Below, one piece after another: positions 19,037 through 26,980 of a stretch of 64,000 nt of DNA. Made by a program: the position numbers and the translations under genes. Position 1 is the first letter of the stretch, and every line of letters begins with the position of its first letter. The DNA is from Aidingimonas lacisalsi. GTDB lineage: Bacteria > Pseudomonadota > Gammaproteobacteria > Pseudomonadales > Halomonadaceae. The DNA lies in assembly GCF_008079445.1 (NCBI RefSeq), contig NZ_VRYH01000003.1, forward strand, positions 425,658 to 489,657, read 5' to 3'. A model generated the notes under the pieces. It was given only the letters and a program-made list of their open reading frames with translations. It was not told the DNA's origin and ran no database searches.

Positions 19037-21097
19037 ATGGCATTCGATGCACTTTTCCAACCGATCGAGATCGGCAATCTCACTATCCGTAATCGGGTCG
19101 TGAGCACGGCTCACGCCGAGGTACATGCCACTGATGGCGGCATGACCACTGAGCGTTATGTCAAATACTACGAGGAGAAGGCCAAAGGAGGCTGTGGGCT
19201 ATGCATCTGTGGGGGCTCCTCACCGGTGTCGATCGACAGCCCCCAACCCTGGTGGAGTTCCGTGAACCTGACCACGGATCGGATCATTCCCCATTTTCGG
19301 AATCTCTCCGAGGCGGTGCATCGTCACGGTGGCAAGATCATGATCCAGATCACCCACATGGGGCGCCGCTCACGCTGGGATGGATTCGACTGGCCGGCAC
19401 TGCTGTCGCCGTCCGGTATCCGCGAACCTGTCCACCGCTCGACCTGCAAGACGATCGAGGAGGAGGATATCTGGCGTATCGTCGGCGATTTCGCCCAGGC
19501 GGCGCGTCGGGCCAAGGAAGGCGGTCTCGATGGAGTCGAGCTCTCATGCGTGCATCAGCACCTGATCGACCAGTTCTGGAGCCCTCGGGTCAATAAACGT
19601 ACCGATGAGTGGGGTGGCTCTTTCGAGGGGCGTATGCGCTTCGGCATGGAAGTCCTCAAGGCGGTACGTGCCGAGGTCGGTGATGATTTCGTCGTGGGCA
19701 TGCGTATCTGCGGTGACGAATTCCATCCGGATGGCCTGAACCACGAGGACATGAAACAGATCGCGGCCTATTACGATGCCACCGGTCAGGTCGATTTCTT
19801 CGGTGTGGTGGGGTCCGGGTGCGATACCCACGATACGCTGGCCAATGTCATTCCCAACATGTCCTATCCACCGGAACCCTTCCTCCATCTGGCAGCGGGC
19901 ATCAAGGAAGTGGTCAATGCTCCGGTCATCCATGCCCAGAACATCAAGGACCCGAATCAGGCGGAGCGCATTCTCGAGGGCGGCTACGTCGACCTGGTGG
20001 GCATGACGCGGGCGCATATCGCCGACCCGCACCTGATTGCCAAGATCAAGATGGGCCAGGTCGACCGGATCAAGCAGTGCGTCGGGGCCAACTACTGTAT
20101 CGACCGTCAGTATCAGGGGCTGGATGTCCTGTGTATCCAGAACGCCGCTACCTCGCGTGAGTATCTGGGACTCCCGCATCAGATCGAGGCGAGTGACGGT
20201 CCGCAGCGTCGTGTCGTGGTCGTTGGTGGCGGGCCCGGCGGCATGGAAGCCGCGCGTGTCGCTGCAGAGCGAGGGCATACGGTCACGTTGATCGAAGCCC
20301 AGGAACAACTCGGTGGCCAAATCACACTGGCGGCCAAGGCGCCGCAGCGTGATCAGATCGCGGGCATCACGCGCTGGTATCAACTCGAATTGTCTCGACT
20401 GGGCATCGACTTGCGCCTGGGGACTCACGCCGATGAAGCCACCATCCACGATCTGCGTCCGGACATCGTCGTGCTGGCCACGGGAGGGACCCCCTTTCTG
20501 TCGCACAATCCCGAATGGGGAGCCGATGAGGGGCTGGTCGTCAGTACCTGGGACATCCTCTCCGGAACGGTTGCGCCAGGCAATAACGTCCTGATCTTCG
20601 ATGCGATCTGCGAGTTCGCCGGTGTGTCCGCGGCGGATTATCTGGCCGAGAAAGGGGCGCAGGTCGAGATCGTCACCGATGATATCAAGCCGGGCGCGGC
20701 CGTCGGGGGGACCACCTTCCCGACCTATTACCGCAGCCTCTATGAGAAAGACGTGATCATGACCTCCGACCTGTCCATGCACAAGGTCTATCGCGAGGGC
20801 GAGTCGCTGGTGGCGGTGCTAGAAAATGAATACACCGGCGCCCAGGAGGAGCGCGTGGTGGATCAGATCGTGGTCGAAAACGGCGTCCGGCCGGATGAAG
20901 CGCTCTACTACTCATTGAAGTCGCAATCACGTAACCGCGGTCAGCTCGATCTGGAGGCGCTGTATGCCATCAAGCCGCAGCCCTGGTTGAGTGAGGAGGG
21001 CGAGGGTTTTCTGCTGTTCCGGTTAGGAGATTGCACGGCTCCGCGGAATACTCATGCCGCCATCTATGACGCGCTAAGGATTTGCAAGGATTTCTGA
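19037..21097 (+). CDS. dgcA: dimethylglycine demethylase, flavoprotein subunit DgcA
   Basis: It oxidatively demethylates dimethylglycine to sarcosine, releasing formaldehyde. The 686 residues have the trimethylamine-dehydrogenase layout: an Old-Yellow-Enzyme-type FMN barrel (1-340), an iron-sulfur segment (348-366), and a FAD/NAD-like dinucleotide domain starting RRVVVVGGGPGGMEAARVA (about 394-412). The cluster segment has Cys348, Cys354 and Cys366, but the position of the second ligand of the usual C-x2-C-x2-C-x11/12-C motif is Ala351. The gene is 16 bp ahead of dgcB and matches P. aeruginosa DgcA in neighbourhood. Confidence 0.92.
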   Translation: MAFDALFQPIEIGNLTIRNRVVSTAHAEVHATDGGMTTERYVKYYEEKAKGGCGLCICGGSSPVSIDSPQPWWSSVNLTTDRIIPHFRNLSEAVHRHGGKIMIQITHMGRRSRWDGFDWPALLSPSGIREPVHRSTCKTIEEEDIWRIVGDFAQAARRAKEGGLDGVELSCVHQHLIDQFWSPRVNKRTDEWGGSFEGRMRFGMEVLKAVRAEVGDDFVVGMRICGDEFHPDGLNHEDMKQIAAYYDATGQVDFFGVVGSGCDTHDTLANVIPNMSYPPEPFLHLAAGIKEVVNAPVIHAQNIKDPNQAERILEGGYVDLVGMTRAHIADPHLIAKIKMGQVDRIKQCVGANYCIDRQYQGLDVLCIQNAATSREYLGLPHQIEASDGPQRRVVVVGGGPGGMEAARVAAERGHTVTLIEAQEQLGGQITLAAKAPQRDQIAGITRWYQLELSRLGIDLRLGTHADEATIHDLRPDIVVLATGGTPFLSHNPEWGADEGLVVSTWDILSGTVAPGNNVLIFDAICEFAGVSAADYLAEKGAQVEIVTDDIKPGAAVGGTTFPTYYRSLYEKDVIMTSDLSMHKVYREGESLVAVLENEYTGAQEERVVDQIVVENGVRPDEALYYSLKSQSRNRGQLDLEALYAIKPQPWLSEEGEGFLLFRLGDCTAPRNTHAAIYDALRICKDF

Positions 21098-21113
21098 CGC
21101 GAGGAGAGCCGAG

Positions 21114-23123
21114 ATGCTCGACACCCTCTTGCCCATACTGATCTTCGTTGCTTTGGCGCTGGCCGCTATCGGTGCCTGGCGGCGTATCCGGCTTTGGCGT
21201 CAAGGATGTCCGTCGCCCGTACCGTTTTTCCGGGGCCTGGCTGCCGTACCGCGACGTTATCTGGTGGATCTTCACCATGTCGTCGCTCGCGACAAGGTGA
21301 TGTCCAATACGCACGTTGCCACTGCCGGCGGCTTCGTGCTGGCAGCGGTCCTGATGATCCTGGTGCATGGCCTGAACCTGGCGGAAGGTATACTCGGTTG
21401 GCCGTTGCTTGCCGCCAGTGCTGTGATGTTCGGTGGCAGCCTGTTCGTCATGCGGCGACGCCGTCGCCCGCCAGCTCGATTGTCGCGTGGCCCCTGGATG
21501 CGTCTGCCATGGAGCCTGATGGCGTTCTCCCTGGGCGTTTTCCTGATCACCCTGCCGACGGTCGGCGTGCTGCCCGAGGATATCGGCAGTTGGGTGCTGG
21601 CGCTGCTCCTGGCTACCGTGGTGGCCTGGGGACTGGGCGAGATGTTCCTGGGCATGACCTGGGGAGGCCCTATGAAACATGCTTTTGCCGGCGCGTTGCA
21701 TCTGGCGTTTCATCGTCGTCCCGAGCGTTTCTCTTCACGCCATGGTGGTGAAGGCCGTTCGACCGGCCTCAAGGCCCTGAACCTGGATGATGACCAGGCG
21801 CCGCTGGGTGTCGAGACGCCCAGTGACTTTACCTGGAACCAACTGCTTGGCTTCGACGCCTGTGTCCAGTGCGGCCGTTGCGAGGCGGTGTGTCCTGCGT
21901 TTGCCGCCGGGCAGCCGCTCAATCCCAAGAAGCTGATCCAGGACATGGTGGTAGGCATGGCTGGTGGCAGCGATGCCCACTATGCCGGCAGCCCCTATCC
22001 GGACAAACCGGTCGGCGAGCATCATGGCGACCCGCAGGGGCCGATTGTTGCCCGTGAGGGCAGGGCACTGCTCAATGCCGAGACACTGTGGTCGTGCACG
22101 ACTTGCCGCGCCTGTGTCGAAGAGTGCCCGATGATGATCGAACACGTGGATGCAATCGTCGACATGCGTCGGTTCCTGACACTCGAGCGGGGCGATACCC
22201 CCAACAAGGGAGCGGAAGTCCTCGACAATCTGATCGCTACCGACAACCCTGGCGGCTTCGATCCTGGTTCGCGCATGCACTGGGCGGCCGATCTTGATTT
22301 GCCGCTCATGCGCGATGTCGAACAGGCGGAGGTATTGCTGTGGCTCGGTGACGGGGTTTTCGACATGCGCAATCAGCGTACGTTGCGTGCCCTCGTCAAG
22401 GTACTGCGTGCCGCCGGGGTGGATTTTGCCGTACTCGGGGACGAGGAGCGCGACAGTGGCGATGTCGCCAGACGACTGGGCGATGAGGCAACGTTTCAGT
22501 CCCTGGCCAGGCGCAATATCGCCACGCTCGCCCATTATCGATTCCAGCGTATCGTCACCTGCGATCCACACAGCTTCCATGTACTCCGCAATGAGTATGG
22601 CGAGTTGGGCGGCCATTATGAGGTCTTCCATCACAGTACCTATATTGCTGAACTCCACGAGGCCGGCCGCTTGCATTTCACCCCCTGGAAGGGAGGAACG
22701 GTTACCTATCACGACCCCTGTTACCTGGGGCGTTACAACGGCGAGTACGAGGCGCCGCGCAACGTGCTCAAGGCGCTGGGAATCGAGGTGGCGGAAATGG
22801 GCCGCTCCGGCTATCGGTCGCGTTGCTGCGGCGGCGGTGGTGGCGCTGCAATCACCGATATTCCCGGCAAGCAGCGCATACCCGATATGCGCATGAAGGA
22901 TGTCAGGGAAACGGGTGCGGAGCTGGTGGCCGTCGGTTGTCCGCAGTGCACCGCGATGCTGGAGGGCGTTGTGGATACTCCCGCGGAGGTGCGTGATATC
23001 GCTGAATTCGCCGCCGACGCTGTGACGCACGAGGACACCTCGGCCGCTGACGGCCCGTCCCGAGGCGGTCATGGCGATGATGCGTCCCCGACAGCGTCCA
23101 CCCGCAAGGAGGTCATGTCATGA
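21114..23123 (+). CDS. dgcB: dimethylglycine demethylase, membrane iron-sulfur subunit DgcB
   Basis: 669 residues. The first 190 hold about four membrane helices. Then come two [4Fe-4S] motifs, Cys250-253-256-260 (CVQCGRCEAVCP) and Cys328-331-334-338 (CTTCRACVEECP), and two CCG-type domains (HDPCYLGRYNG and SRCCGGGGGA) as in heterodisulfide reductase D and GlpC. It should pass electrons from DgcA and the ETF-like pair to the quinone pool. GAGGAG precedes the ATG. Its TGA overlaps the next start as ATGA. The last 35 residues are Asp/Ser-rich and poorly conserved. Confidence 0.92.
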   Translation: MLDTLLPILIFVALALAAIGAWRRIRLWRQGCPSPVPFFRGLAAVPRRYLVDLHHVVARDKVMSNTHVATAGGFVLAAVLMILVHGLNLAEGILGWPLLAASAVMFGGSLFVMRRRRRPPARLSRGPWMRLPWSLMAFSLGVFLITLPTVGVLPEDIGSWVLALLLATVVAWGLGEMFLGMTWGGPMKHAFAGALHLAFHRRPERFSSRHGGEGRSTGLKALNLDDDQAPLGVETPSDFTWNQLLGFDACVQCGRCEAVCPAFAAGQPLNPKKLIQDMVVGMAGGSDAHYAGSPYPDKPVGEHHGDPQGPIVAREGRALLNAETLWSCTTCRACVEECPMMIEHVDAIVDMRRFLTLERGDTPNKGAEVLDNLIATDNPGGFDPGSRMHWAADLDLPLMRDVEQAEVLLWLGDGVFDMRNQRTLRALVKVLRAAGVDFAVLGDEERDSGDVARRLGDEATFQSLARRNIATLAHYRFQRIVTCDPHSFHVLRNEYGELGGHYEVFHHSTYIAELHEAGRLHFTPWKGGTVTYHDPCYLGRYNGEYEAPRNVLKALGIEVAEMGRSGYRSRCCGGGGGAAITDIPGKQRIPDMRMKDVRETGAELVAVGCPQCTAMLEGVVDTPAEVRDIAEFAADAVTHEDTSAADGPSRGGHGDDASPTASTRKEVMS

Positions 23124-24400
23124 CGATTCCACGTCGCGATCCTCGCCGTGAACGGATTGCCCGCAATCGTTGCCATCCCGAGCATGATGTCGTGTTGACC
23201 GAACAGGAGCACGATGGAGCATCGGCCGCGGAGTGGACCGGCCCCAACGGCTTGCGCCGTCGTGATCCGCGCCAGGTCGGCTTCATCGGCCCCAATGGCA
23301 TCAAACGCATCGATCGCAGTGGTGCCCAGCAATCGGCAACGCTGGGGACACGCGCGACACGGACAACGGCAGCGGCAGCAACAAAGCGTCATGTCGAGAT
23401 CGAGTCACCGGCCTTCATGGTCGCCGTCGTGCCGGACATGGCCGGTGGTCGACTGTCCTCCCACGACCGGGACCTGTTGGGCCTGGCACGTCAGTTGGCG
23501 GATGCCGATGGGAACTCACCGGGGGCCGTGCTGGCTATTGTGATGGGCCCCCACAAGGAGTCGCAATGGGGGGATGCCGGTGTCGATCGTTTGATGGCAT
23601 TCGAGGACAGCGCGTTCGATGGCTATTCGCCTGAAGCCCGTCTGGCGGCACTGGAAGCCGTGGAGCGTGAGATGGCGCCACGCTACTGGCTGCTTCCCGA
23701 CGCCAGTACCGGTGGGGCGGATCTCGGCAGGCGCCTGGCGGCGCGTCTGGGTGAGCGTCCCGCAACAGGGGTGTGGTCAATCGAGCCAACCAGCGGCACC
23801 TCGACGGGCTGGCAGTGCACGGCTCGAGGCGGGGCCGGAAGTCTGGATATCCAGCGTCCGCTGGCGCGGATCGTCCTGGCCGTGGAAGAGTGCGCCGAGC
23901 CGGTCGATGAAACACGCCATGCTGCCAGGCCGCTGGCACTTTCCCAGCCGCTGCCGCGACTGCTGGGACGCATCGACGATCAGGGACGGGTGCCGGTCGA
24001 TCCTGCCGGTATTGCGCTGGCCGAAGCGGAATTCATTCTCTCGGCCGGTAACGGTGTCAAGGACTGGGAGGGATTCCATCATGCGGCCCGGGTGCTGGGA
24101 GCGACCGAGGGCGCGTCGCGCGTGGTGGTGGATGATGGATTCATGGCGCGCGATCGTCAGGTCGGCGCCACAGGCACCTGGGTGACGGCGCGTGTGTATG
24201 TGGCAGTGGGGATTTCCGGAGCCATACAGCACCTTCAGGGTATCCAGCGTTGCGACAAGGTGGTGGCCATCAACAAGGATCCCGATTGCGACATGATCAA
24301 ACGGGCGGATCTCTCGGTCATCGGTGATGCTGGTGACATTCTGTCAGCACTGGTGGCCAGAGTCGAACAAGAGCGTGAGGAGCAGCGTGATGCCGCATGA
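23120..24400 (+). CDS. electron transfer flavoprotein alpha-like subunit of the dgc operon
   Basis: 426 residues, against about 310 for ordinary EtfA. The C-terminal part has the FAD motif: QVGATGTWVTARVYVAVG, then ISGAIQHLQGIQRCDKVVAI, then NKDPDCDMI. The first 95 residues are an extension rich in Arg with a duplicated GPNG(L/I)-R/K-R motif (residues about 41-47 and 57-63). It is coupled to dgcB by a 4-bp overlap and to the following gene by 11 bp. It most likely takes electrons from DgcA in place of the housekeeping ETF. The role of the extension is unknown. Confidence 0.88.
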   Translation: MTIPRRDPRRERIARNRCHPEHDVVLTEQEHDGASAAEWTGPNGLRRRDPRQVGFIGPNGIKRIDRSGAQQSATLGTRATRTTAAAATKRHVEIESPAFMVAVVPDMAGGRLSSHDRDLLGLARQLADADGNSPGAVLAIVMGPHKESQWGDAGVDRLMAFEDSAFDGYSPEARLAALEAVEREMAPRYWLLPDASTGGADLGRRLAARLGERPATGVWSIEPTSGTSTGWQCTARGGAGSLDIQRPLARIVLAVEECAEPVDETRHAARPLALSQPLPRLLGRIDDQGRVPVDPAGIALAEAEFILSAGNGVKDWEGFHHAARVLGATEGASRVVVDDGFMARDRQVGATGTWVTARVYVAVGISGAIQHLQGIQRCDKVVAINKDPDCDMIKRADLSVIGDAGDILSALVARVEQEREEQRDAA

Positions 24401-25217
24401 ACCGATCACGACACTCCCGCTGACGGTCGCCGTGCTGCTGTCGGTGGGGCGTCATCCCGTCACGGGACGTGCCCGCCGTGCGGACCAGGATGCCCGTGGC
24501 CTCGAACTGGCACTGTCCATGGCGGCAGCCCGCATCGAGCTGGTACATGCAGGGCCATTCGATGACGCCTGCGAAGTCTCCATGCGCGGCTATCTCGGCA
24601 TGTCGGCAGGACATGCCGGCTCCGGTGCCGACAGCGTGACACTGGTTGATCAACCATCCCAGGCCGATGTCGTTCCTGCGCTTTGTCGCACGCTCTCCGA
24701 GTCATTGGCCCCTCAACTGGTGATTGCCGGCGAGCGCGCTGAACAGGGGGAAGGCTCCGGCATGCTGCCCTATCAACTCAGTGAGTCATTGGGATGGCCT
24801 CTCGTCGGTGGCATTGTCGCAGTCGAAGGCGTCGAAGAGGGCGTGGCGACCTTGCTGCAGGCGCTTCCCAGGGGGCAGCGACGGCGTTTAAGCGTGCGAC
24901 TGCCGGTCATCGTCATGGTCAACGCCACCGCCATGGCCCCTCGTCAGAGCGCGTTCGGCCCTGCTCGTCGAGGGACATTGGCGGTTGTTGAACAACCTGC
25001 CGTTCACGACGCGGCGCAGGACGAATGGCGCGTACAACCGGCGCGCAAGCGCCCCAAGCGGCTCAAGATCGTCAAGGCGACGTCGGCGCGCGAGCGGTTC
25101 AAGGCAGCGGCGGCCAAGAGCGATGGCGGTGGTGGCCAGATAATGAAGGATGTGTCCCCGGACGAGGCAGCCGCGGCCATCCATAAGTTGCTCAAGGAGG
25201 AAGATGTGCTGCGTTAA
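24390..25217 (+). CDS. electron transfer flavoprotein beta-like subunit of the dgc operon
   Basis: 275 residues with the EtfB pattern: an ADQDARGLELAL start of the nucleotide fold, VIAGERAEQGEGSGMLPYQL in place of the usual G-DG--QV-P-LA, RRLSVRLPVIVMVN, and a basic recognition-loop-like stretch RKRPKRLKIVKA. A tail of about 55 residues rich in Ala/Lys and then acidic (VSPDEAAAAIHKLLKEEDV) follows. The start at 24390 lies inside the end of the alpha gene with GAGGAG ahead. Last gene of the operon; no terminator is evident after it. Confidence 0.87.
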   Translation: MPHEPITTLPLTVAVLLSVGRHPVTGRARRADQDARGLELALSMAAARIELVHAGPFDDACEVSMRGYLGMSAGHAGSGADSVTLVDQPSQADVVPALCRTLSESLAPQLVIAGERAEQGEGSGMLPYQLSESLGWPLVGGIVAVEGVEEGVATLLQALPRGQRRRLSVRLPVIVMVNATAMAPRQSAFGPARRGTLAVVEQPAVHDAAQDEWRVQPARKRPKRLKIVKATSARERFKAAAAKSDGGGGQIMKDVSPDEAAAAIHKLLKEEDVLR

Positions 25218-25317
25218 CCCAACTGAGGACCGATGTCCTTGATTCCATGCTTGTCATGATCCCGGAGCCGGATGACGCGGAAGGGGAACGGCAAGTCATG
25301 CGAGATCGAGGTGCCAA

Positions 25318-26115
25318 TCAATCCGGGCCTTGTTGGTCTGCCTGGCGGCGGATATCGAGCAACGGTTCACTTAGCCTCGTCTGACACAACGATTGCAAAG
25401 CCGGTCGAGCATAGTAAAAGCCTTGTTGATGGTGAATGCCATGACTGACCAACCAAATGGCTTCCTCACGGGTTTCGACTCCCTCGGCAATCAACTGGAT
25501 ATCGAGTTCATTGGCGAGGCTCGTGAGTGCTCGCAAGATAGCTTGGCGACGTCGATCAGCGTGGCAACTCATGACGAGGGCCCGGTCTATCTTGAGCTTA
25601 TCCGGCCTCAGGTCGGTGAGTAGGTCGAGGTTGGCGAACCCATTGCCGAAGTCGTCGATGGCCGTGGTGAATCCCATGCCACGGTAGGTGTCGACGATAT
25701 TGCGCATATGCTGTCGATCTTCGACCAGTTCCGTCTCGGTGATCTCGAAGACGATGCGCTCGGTGGGCCATCCGACTCTCTCGCACGCTTGCAATGTCGC
25801 CTGGATGCAGGCTTGTGGCTCGTAGACGGCATTGGGGAGAAAGTTGATGGACAAGCGCTCTTGCATCATCAACTGACTGGCCAATTCGATCGCTTTGACT
25901 CGGCACGCCTGGTCGAAACGATACAACATCTCGTCGGTGACCTGAGAGATCACACTGTAGGCGGATTCTCCATCCCGCCCGCGGACCAAGGCCTCATAAC
26001 TGATAATGGTCGCCGTCTGGACGTCCACGATCGGCTGGAAGGCCATGGTGAAATCGAAGGGAAGCGGCGTATCGCAACGGCCGCATGAATCATTGACTCG
26101 TGCGCAGTGACCCAT
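25318..26115 (-). CDS. stand-alone EAL-domain cyclic-di-GMP phosphodiesterase
   Basis: 265 residues consisting almost wholly of one EAL domain, expected to hydrolyse cyclic di-GMP to pGpG. Catalytic features are intact: EAL at 41-43 in SYEALVRG, the metal-binding Asn in INFLPNA, ETE, IDDFGNG, the KIDRALV lysine and AEGVE. The N-terminus carries three cysteines (Cys4, Cys11, Cys14) and His3, which might bind metal or sense redox state. No sensory domain or membrane helix is present; the EAL sequence resembles that of BLUF-EAL proteins. It is convergent with the dgc operon and has no evident functional partner nearby. Confidence 0.92.
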   Translation of the reverse strand: MGHCARVNDSCGRCDTPLPFDFTMAFQPIVDVQTATIISYEALVRGRDGESAYSVISQVTDEMLYRFDQACRVKAIELASQLMMQERLSINFLPNAVYEPQACIQATLQACERVGWPTERIVFEITETELVEDRQHMRNIVDTYRGMGFTTAIDDFGNGFANLDLLTDLRPDKLKIDRALVMSCHADRRRQAILRALTSLANELDIQLIAEGVETREEAIWLVSHGIHHQQGFYYARPALQSLCQTRLSEPLLDIRRQADQQGPD

Positions 26116-26399
26116 GGTCTTACCTGAGTGGGTTGTATGTCGGGAATGGTGGGTTGCCGGGTAATGGCAATCGCTAAACGTCAGGTTAAAAAAGATCGTT
26201 GTTCGACCTTATCATGAGTTATCGGCCGTCACGGTAGTTTCTTGAGTCGGCGCTCCGCAGTCATCGTGGCGACGATATGCGAATGTAACAAATGTTTACT
26301 ATTAGTTTCTTAAAATTACACAAAAAGTTTGAACCCATCGCTATGGGTGTCGTCACATGTGTGCACACACACAGCAAGACCGCTTGGAGGTATTTTTTC

Positions 26400-26801
26400 A
26401 TGCAACGGATGACTGCCCTGTTTTCTGCAGCTCTGCTTTCAGCTGGTGTCATGAGCGCTTCTTCTGCCATGGCGCAAGAAGACACGACCCAACAGGATCC
26501 TTCTGCAACTCAACAGGACCCCGCCGCTGCTGCCTCTGCTCAAGACTTTTCCGATGAAGAGCTGCAGATGTTTGCCGATGCATCCCAGGAAATTGCTGTG
26601 GTGTCGCAAGACTACACTGAGCAATTGCAGGAAGCGGAAGACGAGTCCGCACAACAGGAAATTCGGATGGAAGCCAATGACAAGATGGTAGAGATCGTCG
26701 AAGACAGTGGTCTGGATGTCGATACCTTCAATGCCATTGGTCAGGCTATCCAACAGGATCCTGAAATGATGGAGCGCGTACAGGGCATGGCCGAAGAATA
26801 A
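26400..26801 (+). CDS. exported DUF4168-like acidic protein
   Basis: 133 residues with a signal peptide (cleavage likely after ASSAMA near residue 25). A Gln/Ala-rich linker with a doubled TQQDP(S/A)A motif precedes a helical DUF4168-type domain (FSDEELQMFADASQEI, then ITVVSQDYT-like, ending DPEMMERVQGMAEE). The mature part is strongly acidic, as in haloadapted periplasmic proteins. Function is unknown; the family is common in halophiles and cyanobacteria. GGAGG lies 9 bp before the ATG. The upstream 284-bp gap is A+T-rich around 26280-26335 and probably holds the promoter. Confidence 0.8.
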   Translation: MQRMTALFSAALLSAGVMSASSAMAQEDTTQQDPSATQQDPAAAASAQDFSDEELQMFADASQEIAVVSQDYTEQLQEAEDESAQQEIRMEANDKMVEIVEDSGLDVDTFNAIGQAIQQDPEMMERVQGMAEE

Positions 26802-26853
26802 GCGATGTTGCGCGCTAGACTGTCGATTCATTGATCGACACGTCCATGTGACC

Positions 26854-26878
26854 GAGGGCCACCCATTGGGTGGCCCTC
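26854..26878 (+). terminator. strong hairpin after the DUF4168-like gene
   Basis: Perfect 11-bp stem (26854-26864 with 26868-26878) and a 3-nt ATT loop, 52 bp after the stop. There is no T-run, so termination is likely but not certain. Confidence 0.55.
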
Positions 26879-26980
26879 AGCGCGTCTGAGAAGGGGAAGC
26901 CTTGAGTTGCGGAGATGCTCGATGCTTTACAGGCATCGGCATGCCTATCAAACTTTCATATCCAGAAAGAGGATAGGGCA

